In this document: in pieces, positions 10,942 to 18,721 of the stretch
Numbering within the stretch: the first letter of the stretch is position 1
How the letters are laid out: each line of letters begins with the position of its first letter
Source of the DNA: Desulforhopalus sp.
GTDB lineage: Bacteria; Desulfobacterota; Desulfobulbia; Desulfobulbales; Desulfocapsaceae
Reading direction: 5' to 3'
Assembly (NCBI GenBank): GCA_024710585.1
Contig: JANJUM010000189.1
Location: forward strand, 1 to 36,033
DNA length: 36,033 nucleotides
Program-made: the position numbers and the translations under genes
The notes under the pieces: model-generated
Database searches by the model: none
What the model was told of the DNA's origin: nothing
The model's input: the letters and a program-made list of their open reading frames with translations, nothing else

Positions 10942-11142
10942 TTACCGCAACCGAAAAGCCCTCTTCCATTTGCCAACCGCCTTGAAAAAGGTCTGGCGGC
11001 AGGACTGGCGCCGGCAGCAGTAGGCTCCCCTGCCCGGTTCTATCTGTCGTTCATCTTCCTGCGGCCCATTCTGCCGCCATACGAAACGGCTCAGCGACCG
11101 TTTGTCATCCTTCGCCCCGCAGGCGATACAGGTTCTCTCCAT
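10942..11142 (-). CDS. ylxR: YlxR (DUF448) family RNA-binding protein
   Basis: This short 66-residue protein matches the YlxR family: the RTCIACG start, the KRSLSRFVW strand, and the GRGAYCCRRQSCRQTFFK motif. The family is typically encoded between nusA and infB, as here, has a positively charged surface and is thought to bind RNA. In some Gram-positive bacteria it has been linked to transcription or RNase P regulation. Four Cys residues in CIAC and CCRRQSC are notable, but zinc binding is not established. The protein is shorter than many homologues because the C-terminal helix ends soon after KWKRAFRLR. It starts 60 bp after the nusA stop. Confidence 0.9.
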   Translation of the reverse strand: MERTCIACGAKDDKRSLSRFVWRQNGPQEDERQIEPGRGAYCCRRQSCRQTFFKAVGKWKRAFRLR

Positions 11143-11202
11143 AACCGCCGCTTTTAGGTTGAACCCCTCTTCGCTTGCCCTCTAACTGCCAGCCGCATGC
11201 CG

Positions 11203-12627
11203 TTAGGGTCGCCCGGTCTCGTCCTCGTCCATATCGACCGGCGCCGAACCGCTATCTTCGCTTTCAGCCGCCGCGCCGGCTGAAATTTCGCTTTCGGCCT
11301 CTTCGCCGAGGTTCTCCGCCAGTTCGTTCGGATCTTCTTTAGCGCTGTCTTCGACAGGAACTGCCGGCGCAGCAACGACTTCGATCCCGTTCTCCAGGCA
11401 ATAGGCCTTGGCAGCCTCGATGAGCGCCGCCCCCGAATCCTCGTCAAGAGCTCGAATCACCAGCAGATCCTCGGCACGCTTGGCGGCCAGGACTGCCGCC
11501 GAGGCGATCCCCTTGGCAAAAAGCTGATCGGCGAGACTCTCGTCGATGCCGGCAAGAGCGAGCAGCGACTGGTAGTTGGGGTCGGAGAGGTTGGCGTAGC
11601 GCTGCTCGCTCTTGACGTCGATGCGCCAACCAAGGAGCTTGGAAGCAAGGCGAACGTTCTGGCCCTGCCTGCCGATGGCCAGTGAGAGCTGATCATTGGG
11701 AACGACGACGAGCAGCGAGTGATTCTCTTCGTCCACCATGACCATGCTGACATGGGCCGGGGCGAGGGCGTTGTAAACGTATTTGGCCGGGTCGGGGCTC
11801 CAGGTGACGATGTCGATCCTCTCCCCCTGCAGTTCCTGGACGACGTTCTGCACCCGCGAGCCTTTCATGCCGACACAGGCGCCCACCGGGTCGACATCGC
11901 TCTCCGAGGAACTGACGGCGATCTTGGCGCGGAACCCTGGCTCGCGGCTGACGGCCATGACACGCACGATGCCCTCAGCCATCTCCGGGACTTCCATTTG
12001 AAAGAGCTTGGCGAGGAACTCGTCACAGGTCCGCGAGAGGATGAGCTGCGAGTCACGGCTGGTCTGGCGGACCTCCTTGAGGTAGGCCCTGATGCGATCG
12101 CCCTGCTTGAAGGAACGCTTGGCGATCTGCTGATCTTTAGGGAGGATGGCGTCGGTGCGGCCGAGATTGACGATCATATTGCCGCGCTCGAAACGCTGCA
12201 CGATGCCGCTGACCACCTCGCCGACCCGGTCCTTGAACATGCCGTAGACGACGTCGCGCTCGGCATCCTTCATCTTATGGATGATCACCTGCTTCGCCGA
12301 CTGCGCCGCGATCCTGCCGAGGTCGCTGACGTCCTCCATCTTCTCACCGAGCTCATCGCCCAGCTGCACCTCGGGGTCGAGCTTGAGCGCCTCGTCCAGG
12401 GAGATCTCGGTCTGGTCGTCTACGGCCTCCTCGACGACGTTGCGGAACTGGAAGACCTCGACCTCGCCGTATTCCTCGTTATAGCGAACCTCGATCTCGC
12501 GGCGGTTGCCGAACTTCTTGCGGGCGGCGGAGTGCACTGCTTCTTCGATGGCCTCGATCAACAGGCTCTTGTCGAAGCCGCGATCGCGGCTGATCTGGTC
12601 GATTATCCGTTTCAAGTCTGAAAGCAT
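11203..12627 (-). CDS. nusA: Transcription termination/antitermination factor NusA
   Basis: NusA binds RNA polymerase and nascent RNA and tunes pausing, termination and antitermination. The 474-residue protein has the N-terminal domain ([19 protein letters not shown]...ARKKFG), an S1 domain ([24 protein letters not shown]), and tandem KH domains with [14 protein letters not shown] and [19 protein letters not shown] helix-hairpin-helix-like repeat follows, then an acidic Ser/Glu/Ala-rich tail ending [10 protein letters not shown]. Two ATGs are possible; the one at 12627 has GGGG 8 nt upstream, while the one at 12633 is only 2 nt from it. It follows rimP by 82 bp in the classical operon. An attenuator-like structure upstream may make NusA part of its own control. 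Confidence 0.97.
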   Translation of the reverse strand: MLSDLKRIIDQISRDRGFDKSLLIEAIEEAVHSAARKKFGNRREIEVRYNEEYGEVEVFQFRNVVEEAVDDQTEISLDEALKLDPEVQLGDELGEKMEDVSDLGRIAAQSAKQVIIHKMKDAERDVVYGMFKDRVGEVVSGIVQRFERGNMIVNLGRTDAILPKDQQIAKRSFKQGDRIRAYLKEVRQTSRDSQLILSRTCDEFLAKLFQMEVPEMAEGIVRVMAVSREPGFRAKIAVSSSESDVDPVGACVGMKGSRVQNVVQELQGERIDIVTWSPDPAKYVYNALAPAHVSMVMVDEENHSLLVVVPNDQLSLAIGRQGQNVRLASKLLGWRIDVKSEQRYANLSDPNYQSLLALAGIDESLADQLFAKGIASAAVLAAKRAEDLLVIRALDEDSGAALIEAAKAYCLENGIEVVAAPAVPVEDSAKEDPNELAENLGEEAESEISAGAAAESEDSGSAPVDMDEDETGRP

Positions 12628-12709
12628 TGTCATTACCCCGTTGGTGAAACTTTCCTCTCCGCCCCGGCGGAGGATAGTACTGTCGGCAAGGGAACAGGTG
12701 GTCTCCGCT

Positions 12710-13165
12710 TCAGATGACCAGTCTCGCCTTGTTGATCATGTCCATGGTCATGCGCACCACCTTGCCGTCGGCTTCGCGCAGGTCGATGACCTCGTCGGCG
12801 GCAGCCTCGATGACCCCCTCATACACCTTGCGGCCATCGAGTTCGTGGTGCAACCTCACTTTGGCCTTCTTCCCCTGAAAACGGAGAAACTCGGCAATAC
12901 TGCGCAGGGGACGCTCCAGCCCCGGGGACGACACCTCGAGGTGATAGGCATGGGTGATGCAATCCTCTATATCAAGATAGGCCCCCAACTCGCGACTGAC
13001 ATTGCTGCAGTCGTCGAGGCTGATGCCCCGTTCGGCATCGATGAACACCCGCAGCACCCAGCCATGCCCCTCGCGACGAAACTGCACCTCGAAGAGTTCC
13101 AGGCCCATGGTGGGCAGCAGCGTCTCGAGAAAGCTGCGAACCTTGTTTGTGACGAACTCGCTCAT
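12710..13165 (-). CDS. rimP: Ribosome maturation factor RimP
   Basis: RimP is needed for assembly of the 30S head and is usually the first gene of the nusA-infB operon. The 151-residue product shows the two-domain pattern: GLELFEVQFRREGHGWVLRVFID, DDCSNVSRELGAYLD, and the family signature YHLEVSSPGLERPLRS, followed by the C-terminal SH3-like barrel with VRLHHELDGRKVYEGVI. The ATG at 13165 is preferred over a GTG at 13195, which adds ten residues absent from the family; AAGG lies 9 nt upstream of the ATG. A terminator-like hairpin with ten T residues lies 60 bp upstream, so expression of the whole operon probably depends on read-through. Confidence 0.94.
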   Translation of the reverse strand: MSEFVTNKVRSFLETLLPTMGLELFEVQFRREGHGWVLRVFIDAERGISLDDCSNVSRELGAYLDIEDCITHAYHLEVSSPGLERPLRSIAEFLRFQGKKAKVRLHHELDGRKVYEGVIEAAADEVIDLREADGKVVRMTMDMINKARLVI

Positions 13166-13188
13166 CGGCGACAACCTTGTCCCACGGA

Positions 13189-13213
13189 CGCCCACCTACG
13201 GCGTGGGTGGGCG
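13189..13213 (-). promoter_or_regulatory. Second hairpin in the rimP leader
   Basis: A perfect 8-bp stem (CGCCCACC/GGTGGGCG; 13189-13196 with 13206-13213) with a 9-nt loop lies 23 bp before the rimP start. Its arm overlaps the segment that could pair with the terminator's left arm, so the two structures compete. It has no T tract and is not itself a terminator. Confidence 0.5.
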
Positions 13214-13225
13214 CTTTGCAGATAT

Positions 13226-13251
13226 AAAAAAAAAAGCGGGCAAAGCCCACT
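13226..13251 (-). terminator. Intrinsic terminator upstream of rimP (candidate attenuator)
   Basis: On the minus strand, AGTGGGC-TTT-GCCCGCT forms a 7-bp stem (one G-U pair) followed at once by ten T residues (13226-13235). This is the strongest intrinsic terminator in the window. It lies between the operon promoter (13383-13410) and the rimP start (13165), so it would stop leader transcripts after about 150 nt unless antitermination occurs. The left arm (GTGGGCTTTGC) can also pair with downstream GCAAAGCGCCCAC with a 2-nt bulge, giving an alternative fold. Confidence 0.8.
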
Positions 13252-13721
13252 TCCGAAAGCCGTCCCGCAACAACAGAAAAGGAGGTATCCAGCGGACGCC
13301 CCCATGCCACGGTGATCGGTCGCCAGCAAGGAGAGGCCGACGGGACAACATACCGAGACAAAGAGAATCATCCGGCCGACAAATTAACCATATGAATCCT
13401 GCAATGTCAACTTAAAACTCCTTATTTTGCATGATTTACGTCCTTATCGGCGATGCCCGCCGACCGTCCAAGGCAACGCCGTTGGCCGCCCCTCACGGCA
13501 AAATCTGTTTGACAAACCATGTTTGCACCTTTACTTAATCGGCAGTTCCGAGTAGGTTCGGCCACTCTCTGCCAGCGCCATGACGCCGCTGCCGCGAAGA
13601 AGAGGCGTTCACGTAGTGAGACCCGCTGCCAGGCAGCGTGCGGAGCGATTCTCCAGGGAATGGCAACTTCCCGCCCGATTGGGGGTTGCGCCTTGAAAAA
13701 CCGCCGTCATCAACTGAATTC
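13252..13721. other. Divergent regulatory region between rimP and the topoisomerase gene
   Basis: This gap holds the rimP-operon promoter and leader on the minus strand. On the plus strand, TTGACA at 13509-13514 with TTTACT at 13530-13535 (15-bp spacer) could drive the topoisomerase gene, which would have a leader of about 180 nt. Short hairpins are visible in it: GGCAG/CTGCC (13541-13545, 13569-13573) enclosing GAGT/ACTC, the near-palindrome CGCTGCC-A-GGCAGCG (13624-13638), and GGGAA/TTCCC (13656-13660, 13668-13672). I recognise no known riboswitch or tRNA and no gene with a ribosome-binding site. Confidence 0.45.
13383..13410 (-). promoter_or_regulatory. Sigma-70-type promoter of the rimP-nusA-infB operon
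   Basis: On the minus strand a perfect TTGACA (13405-13410) is followed after 16 bp by GTTAAT (13383-13388, 4 of 6 consensus). The DNA just upstream is AT-rich (AAAATAAGGAGTTTTAA), like an UP element. Transcription would start near 13375 and give a leader of about 210 nt before rimP. No other good promoter is visible before this operon. Confidence 0.6.
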
Positions 13722-16223
13722 ATGTCTGAAAAAACACTGATCATCGCCGAGAAGCCGAGCGTCGCCTCCGATCTGGTTAAAGTCCTGCCGGGGAAGTTCG
13801 CCAGGGAAAAAACCCACTTCGAGGGGGACTCCTATGTCGTCTCCTTCGCTATCGGCCATCTCGTCTCCATCTGCTACCCCGAGGAAATCGATCCCGCCTA
13901 TCAAAAGTGGGACATGGCCAACCTGCCCATTCTCCCCGAAACCTTCCCGCTGAAAGGCCTCGACGGAACCAAGGCGCAGCTCGGCACCCTGCAGAAACTG
14001 ATCCGCCGCCGCGACATCACCACCATCGTCAACGCCTGCGACGCCGGTCGCGAGGGCGAACTCATCTTTAAATATATCGTCAAGTACGTATGGAACGCCT
14101 CGGTGGCGGGAAAGACCTTCAAGCGTCTCTGGCTGCAGTCGATGACCGCCGACTCCATCCGCGCCGCCTTCTCGGCCCTGCGCAACGATGACGAGATGCG
14201 CCCCCTCGAGGACGCCGCCCTGTGCCGCTCAGAGTCAGATTGGCTCATCGGCATCAACGCCACCCGCGCCCTCACCGGCTACAACTCCCGCCGGGGGGGC
14301 TTCTTCCTCACCCCCTGCGGCCGGGTGCAGACACCGACCCTGTCTTTGCTCGTCAAGCGCGAACGGACCCGACTGGGCTTTGTCGCGAGACCTTACTGGA
14401 ACATCCAGGCGACCTTCGCCTGCGGCCCCCTTCTCTATCAGGGCAAGTGGATCGATCCGCAGTTTGCCAGGGATCCCGGCGACGCTCTGGACCGTGCCGA
14501 CCGGCTGTGGGACAAGGCCCAGGCCGAGGCCATCGCCGCGCAGTGCCAGGACGAGGTAGCCACGGTGGAGGAAGAGAGCAAGAAGAGCACCCAGGGTGCG
14601 CCGCCGCTGTACGATCTCACCCTGCTGCAGCGCGAAGCCAACTCCCGCTTCGGCCTCTCCGCCAAGAACACCCTGGCCCTGGCCCAGGCCCTCTACGAAA
14701 AGCACAAGGTGCTCACCTACCCGCGTACCGACAGCAAACACCTGCCCGAGGACTACCTGCAGTCGACGAAAGAGGTCATGCAGCGGCTCGGTGGCGGGGA
14801 CTTCGGGCCCCTCGCCAAGGAGGCCCTGGCCAGGAACTATCTCCGCCCCGACAAGCGCATCTTCAACGACGCCAAGGTCTCTGACCACCACGCCATCATC
14901 CCCACCACCCTCCTGCCCACGCGACTCAACGAGTTCGAGAGCAAGATCTACAATATGGTGGCGCAGCGTTTCATCGCCGTGTTCTACCCCCCGGCGGTCT
15001 TTCTCAACACGCGCCGTCTGTCGCTGGTCAAAGAACAGACCTTCGTCACCGAAGGAAAAATCCTCCTCGAGGCCGGCTGGAAGAAGGTTTACGACGGCGG
15101 CGGCGACAATGACCGCAGTCTCGACCCCCTGCCACCGGGAAGGGAGGTGCTCTGCCAGAAGGTCGACCTCGCCGAGCATCAGACCACCCCACCGCCGCGC
15201 TACAACGAGGCCACCCTGCTCTCGGCCATGGAGAACTCCGACAAGCTCGTCGAAGACGAAGAGCTGGCCGAGGCCATGAAAGAGCGAGGCCTCGGCACCC
15301 CGGCGACCAGAGCGGCCATCATCGAGAAGCTCATCAAGGAAAAATACGTCGTCCGCGAGGGCAAGGACCTCATCCCCACCGGCAAGGCCTTCGAACTCCT
15401 CGGCCTGCTGGAGGCGATGCGCATTGACGTCCTCGCCTCGCCGGAGATGACCGGGGAGTGGGAGTTCAAGCTCAACCGCATTTTGAAGGGCCAGTTCACC
15501 CGCGACCAGTTCATGGGCGAGATCCGCGCCATGACCAGGCAGATCATCGATCGCATCAAGGACTTCGCCACCTCGGAGACCGGCCCGGAGGCCCCCTTCA
15601 GCCCGGTGAACGGCATCCGCTACTTTTCCACCCCCACCGCCTACGTCGCCGAGGATGGCAGCATCAGCATCCGCAAGATTCTCGGTGGCCGCCCCCTCGG
15701 CGACGACGAGGTGGTCCTCCTCCTGCGCGGCGAGACCATCGGCCCCTTCACCGACTTCCGGTCCAAAAAGGGCAAGCCATTCACTGCCTCGGTGCGACTC
15801 GCCGGCAAAAAGGTGGAGTTCATCTTCGCCACACCGGCAGGCGAGGAGGATATCGAGGCGGTCAAGGAAGGCGAGGTGCTCGGCCTCTCCCCCATCGACC
15901 GCACCAGGGTCTACGCCACGCCGCTCGCCTATATGTCCGAGTCGGCCCTTGACGGGGATCGCAAGAAAGGGTTGAAGATCAGCAGGACCATCCTCTCCCG
16001 CGAGCTGAGCGCCACCCACGTGCGCCAGCTCCTCGAACAAGGCCGCACCGAACTCATCAGCGGCTTCATCTCCAAGAAGAAAAAGCCCTTCGACGCCTAT
16101 CTCCTCCTGGCGAAAAATGGTACATTGACGTTTGAATTTCCGCCGCGCAAAGAAAAGGGCCTCAAGCAAAACCCGTTGACAGCCGCACCAGAAAAAGGCA
16201 CAAAGAGCCATGAAACCGATTAA
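13722..16223 (+). CDS. topB: Type IA DNA topoisomerase, topoisomerase III-like
   Basis: Type IA topoisomerases relax or decatenate DNA by passing one strand through a transient break. The 833-residue protein starts EKTLIIAEKPSVASDLVK, the TopB-like Toprim start, has the metal motif ACDAGREGE (107-113) and the catalytic Tyr333 in LTYPRTDS. C-terminal to the core (about residue 620 on) lie repeated modules of the type-IA C-terminal-repeat kind (GPFTDFRSKKGKPFTASVRL; ELISGFISKKKKPFDAYLLL) with no zinc-finger cysteines. The ATG at 13722 is chosen because the upstream GTG extension is not family-like; its Shine-Dalgarno is weak. The symbol topB is by similarity of the core; some annotations call such proteins topoisomerase I. 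It overlaps rsfS by 14 bp. Confidence 0.88.
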   Translation: MSEKTLIIAEKPSVASDLVKVLPGKFAREKTHFEGDSYVVSFAIGHLVSICYPEEIDPAYQKWDMANLPILPETFPLKGLDGTKAQLGTLQKLIRRRDITTIVNACDAGREGELIFKYIVKYVWNASVAGKTFKRLWLQSMTADSIRAAFSALRNDDEMRPLEDAALCRSESDWLIGINATRALTGYNSRRGGFFLTPCGRVQTPTLSLLVKRERTRLGFVARPYWNIQATFACGPLLYQGKWIDPQFARDPGDALDRADRLWDKAQAEAIAAQCQDEVATVEEESKKSTQGAPPLYDLTLLQREANSRFGLSAKNTLALAQALYEKHKVLTYPRTDSKHLPEDYLQSTKEVMQRLGGGDFGPLAKEALARNYLRPDKRIFNDAKVSDHHAIIPTTLLPTRLNEFESKIYNMVAQRFIAVFYPPAVFLNTRRLSLVKEQTFVTEGKILLEAGWKKVYDGGGDNDRSLDPLPPGREVLCQKVDLAEHQTTPPPRYNEATLLSAMENSDKLVEDEELAEAMKERGLGTPATRAAIIEKLIKEKYVVREGKDLIPTGKAFELLGLLEAMRIDVLASPEMTGEWEFKLNRILKGQFTRDQFMGEIRAMTRQIIDRIKDFATSETGPEAPFSPVNGIRYFSTPTAYVAEDGSISIRKILGGRPLGDDEVVLLLRGETIGPFTDFRSKKGKPFTASVRLAGKKVEFIFATPAGEEDIEAVKEGEVLGLSPIDRTRVYATPLAYMSESALDGDRKKGLKISRTILSRELSATHVRQLLEQGRTELISGFISKKKKPFDAYLLLAKNGTLTFEFPPRKEKGLKQNPLTAAPEKGTKSHETD

Positions 16224-16587
16224 AAAAGAACTGACCGACAAGAGCGGCCTGGAACTGGCCCGCATCTGCGCCGCCGCCGCCCTCGACACCAAGGCCGAGG
16301 AGCTGGTCATCCTCGATGTCCGCGGCCTGGCCTCCTTTACCGAGTATTTCGTCATCATGAACGGCAGGTCCACCCGTCATGTCCAGGCATTGGCCGAGGC
16401 GGTGGAGGGGGCCCTGCGCTCCAAGCGGGTCAAGGCATCCACCGCCGAAGGCATCGCCGAGGGGCTGTGGGTGCTTCTCGATTTCGACGACGTCATCGTC
16501 CATATCTTCTATCACGAGCAACGCAGATTCTACGATCTCGAAGGGCTCTGGTCCCAGGCAAAACGCATCGACCCGGCCGCCGGCTGA
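16210..16587 (+). CDS. rsfS: Ribosomal silencing factor RsfS
   Basis: RsfS (RsfA/Iojap family) binds ribosomal protein L14 on the 50S subunit and blocks subunit joining, lowering translation in nutrient-poor conditions. The 125-residue product has the family pattern: KAEELVILDVRGLASFTEYFVIMNGRSTRHVQALA, AEGLWVLLDFDDVIVHIFYHEQRRFYDLEGLW, and a short tail. The ATG overlaps the end of the topoisomerase gene by 14 bp, so the two are probably translationally coupled. thrC follows after 63 bp. In many bacteria rsfS sits near nadD; here it does not. Confidence 0.95.
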   Translation: MKPIKKELTDKSGLELARICAAAALDTKAEELVILDVRGLASFTEYFVIMNGRSTRHVQALAEAVEGALRSKRVKASTAEGIAEGLWVLLDFDDVIVHIFYHEQRRFYDLEGLWSQAKRIDPAAG

Positions 16588-16650
16588 AACGTCCCGCCCC
16601 CGTGCACCCGCCGGTCGACACACCCGCCGACCTGAAACAACGCAACGACT

Positions 16651-18054
16651 ATGCACTATTTAAGCACCAGGGGGAAGATATCCCCGATCCCGTTCACCGA
16701 GGCCGTGCTCATGGGGCTGGCGGAAGACGGCGGACTGCTCCTGCCGCGCACCATCCCGCGCATCGGCTCCGAAACCTTCGCCTCGTGGCAGAAGCTCGGT
16801 TACGCCGACCTCGCCTTCGAGGTCATGTCGCGCTTTATCGACGACATCCCGGTGAGTCACTTAAAGGACATCATCGCCAGGTCTTACGCCTCCTTCCTTC
16901 ACAAGGAGGTCACCCCACTGGCGCATTACGGCGACTTCCACATCCTGGAACTCTTCCACGGACCGACCCTGGCCTTCAAGGACGTCGCCCTGCAGTTCCT
17001 CGGCAATCTCTTCGCCTACCTCCTCGACCGCGACAACAGCTCGCTCAACATCCTCGGGGCGACCTCCGGCGACACCGGTTCCGCCGCCATCTACGGGGTG
17101 CGCGGCAAGGAACGCATCAAGATCTTCATCCTCCACCCCCACGGCCGCGTCAGCCCGGTGCAGGAAAAGCAGATGACCACGGTGCTCGACGACAACGTCT
17201 TCAACATCGCCATCCGCGGCTCCTTCGACGACGGCCAGGCCATCGTCAAGAAGATCTTCGGCGACGTCGAGTTCAAGAACGCCCACCGCCTCGGGGCCAT
17301 CAACTCTATCAACTGGGCACGGGTGCTGGCCCAGGTGGTCTACTACGTGCGCAGTTGCCTGCACGTGCTTGGCCACGAAAAGGACACCTCCGTCGACTTC
17401 GCCATTCCCACCGGCAATTTCGGCGATATCTTCGCCGGCTACATCGCCAAGAAGATGCTGCCTCCAGGGACCATCCGCCAACTCGTGCTGGCCACCAACG
17501 ACAACGATATCCTGGCCCGCTTCGTCGCCACCGGCCACTACGCCCTGGGCCCGGTGCGCATCACCACCAGCCCCTCCATGGACATCCAGGCGGCCTCCAA
17601 TTTCGAGCGGTACCTCTACTACCTGGAAGACGGCGACCCGGTGCACACCCGCGAGCTGATGGAGGAATTCGCCAAGTCCGGAAAGATCGACCTTTCCGGC
17701 CGCCACGACCAGATCCGCCGCGACTTCTGCGCCTGCGCCGTCAACGAGACCGAGGTGGTGGAGACCATCGCCAGGTTCCACCAGGAGCATGGTTATGTCC
17801 TCGACCCCCACACCGCCGTCGGCGTCAGGGCGGCGAGCCGTTTCAAGACCGGCGGCGTGCCCATGGTCTGTCTGGCCACCGCCCACCCGGCCAAATTCGC
17901 CACGGTTGTGGAAAGCGCCATCGGCGCCCCCGTCGACATGCCCCAGGCCCTGGCCGGCATCCTCGACCGTGAGTCGCGATGCGAGATCATGGATGCGCGG
18001 CGCGAGGCGGTGCAGGCCTACGTCGCCCTGCACGCCGGCGGAACGGGACAGTAG
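16651..18054 (+). CDS. thrC: Threonine synthase
   Basis: Threonine synthase converts O-phosphohomoserine to threonine using pyridoxal phosphate. The 467-residue protein starts HYLSTRGKISPIPFTEAVLMGLAEDGGL, the N-terminal signature, has the PLP lysine in HGPTLAFKDVALQFLG (Lys110), and shows the phosphate-binding GATSGDTGSAAI loop and PTGNFGDIFAGY. Length and layout fit the longer, E. coli/yeast-like ThrC branch. The ATG has a weak Shine-Dalgarno. It follows rsfS after 63 bp, and a new promoter lies downstream before the tatA genes, so it probably ends the topB-rsfS-thrC unit. No other threonine-pathway gene is in the window. Confidence 0.96.
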   Translation: MHYLSTRGKISPIPFTEAVLMGLAEDGGLLLPRTIPRIGSETFASWQKLGYADLAFEVMSRFIDDIPVSHLKDIIARSYASFLHKEVTPLAHYGDFHILELFHGPTLAFKDVALQFLGNLFAYLLDRDNSSLNILGATSGDTGSAAIYGVRGKERIKIFILHPHGRVSPVQEKQMTTVLDDNVFNIAIRGSFDDGQAIVKKIFGDVEFKNAHRLGAINSINWARVLAQVVYYVRSCLHVLGHEKDTSVDFAIPTGNFGDIFAGYIAKKMLPPGTIRQLVLATNDNDILARFVATGHYALGPVRITTSPSMDIQAASNFERYLYYLEDGDPVHTRELMEEFAKSGKIDLSGRHDQIRRDFCACAVNETEVVETIARFHQEHGYVLDPHTAVGVRAASRFKTGGVPMVCLATAHPAKFATVVESAIGAPVDMPQALAGILDRESRCEIMDARREAVQAYVALHAGGTGQ

Positions 18055-18144
18055 GGTCGCTTCTGACTGAACTGGCCACGCCCTGCACCGCGAGGCCCGC
18101 GACAAGGCGCCGCGAGCCGTCCCCGGACACGCGGCTGAGGAATC

Positions 18145-18178
18145 TTGACAGAACCACGAGACTACTCTAATGTCTCGT
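18145..18178 (+). promoter_or_regulatory. Promoter of the tatA genes with an operator-like dyad
   Basis: A perfect -35 TTGACA (18145-18150) is followed by TCTAAT (18166-18171; 15-bp spacer, 5 of 6) or TAATGT (18168-18173; 17-bp spacer, 3 of 6). A perfect 7-bp inverted repeat, ACGAGAC (18156-18162) and GTCTCGT (18172-18178), with a 9-bp spacer, brackets the -10 box. This geometry fits a repressor site. The predicted start leaves about 70 nt of leader before the first tatA gene. Confidence 0.55.
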
Positions 18179-18247
18179 CCAAGGGCATCGGCCAGCCACC
18201 CTGGCCACTGCCGTACGATATCGACGCATTTTTTTACGAGGTAGAAC

Positions 18248-18439
18248 ATGTTTGGACTCGGTATGCCGGAATTGATCGTCATCCTGGTGATCATCGTCAT
18301 CATCTTCGGTGCCGGCAAGCTGCCGGAGATCGGTTCCGGAATAGGCAAGGGCATCAAGAATTTCAAGGAGGCGACCCGCAAGGAAGAGGAGCCCAAGAAA
18401 CTCGACGAGTCCGACAAGGAGCCGGAAAACAAGGCCTAG
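18248..18439 (+). CDS. tatA: Twin-arginine translocase subunit TatA/TatE
   Basis: TatA multimerises in the inner membrane to form the pore-like part of the Tat system, which exports folded proteins with twin-arginine signals. The 63-residue product has the family form: [29 protein letters not shown] gives one transmembrane helix and the F-G-x-x-K-L-P hinge, followed by the amphipathic [16 protein letters not shown] and a charged tail. GAGGT lies 5 nt before the ATG. It is the first of two tandem tatA-like genes; tatC is not in the window. Confidence 0.93.
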   Translation: MFGLGMPELIVILVIIVIIFGAGKLPEIGSGIGKGIKNFKEATRKEEEPKKLDESDKEPENKA

Positions 18440-18466
18440 CAGCCGCAACGCTTACACGGTGAAGAG

Positions 18467-18721
18467 ATGTTTGGACTGGGAACACCCGAACTCATAGTCA
18501 TACTCGCCATCGCCTTCCTCGTCTTCGGTGGCAAAAAGCTGCCGGAACTCGGCGCCGGGCTGGGCAAGGCGATCAGCTCGTTCAAGAACGGCCTCAAGGA
18601 TGTCGAACAAAGCGGCAAGAGCCTCATCGACGATATCCCCGGCGTCAAGGAAGCGGCCGAAGTCAAAGCCCAGGTAGACAAGGTCAAGGACCTCGGCAAG
18701 CTCGACAACATCCTAAAATAG
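18467..18721 (+). CDS. Second TatA/TatB-family translocase subunit
   Basis: This 84-residue protein repeats the TatA pattern: MFGLGTPELIVILAIAFLVFGGKKLPELG for the transmembrane helix and hinge, then the amphipathic helix LGKAISSFKNGLKDV. It has a longer C-terminal region (SLIDDIPGVKEAAEVKAQVDKVKDL) than its neighbour. It starts 27 bp after the first copy, with GAAGAG just before the ATG. The pair looks like an old tandem duplication. The longer tail could mean a TatB-like role, but the N-terminus is TatA-like and has no TatB-specific motif I can point to. Confidence 0.9.
   Translation: MFGLGTPELIVILAIAFLVFGGKKLPELGAGLGKAISSFKNGLKDVEQSGKSLIDDIPGVKEAAEVKAQVDKVKDLGKLDNILK

Noticed and set aside
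13541-13700. Known riboswitch or small RNA in the topoisomerase leader
   Set aside because: Hairpins are present, but I could match none of the SAM, TPP, cobalamin, c-di-GMP, glycine, SRP or RNase P signatures.
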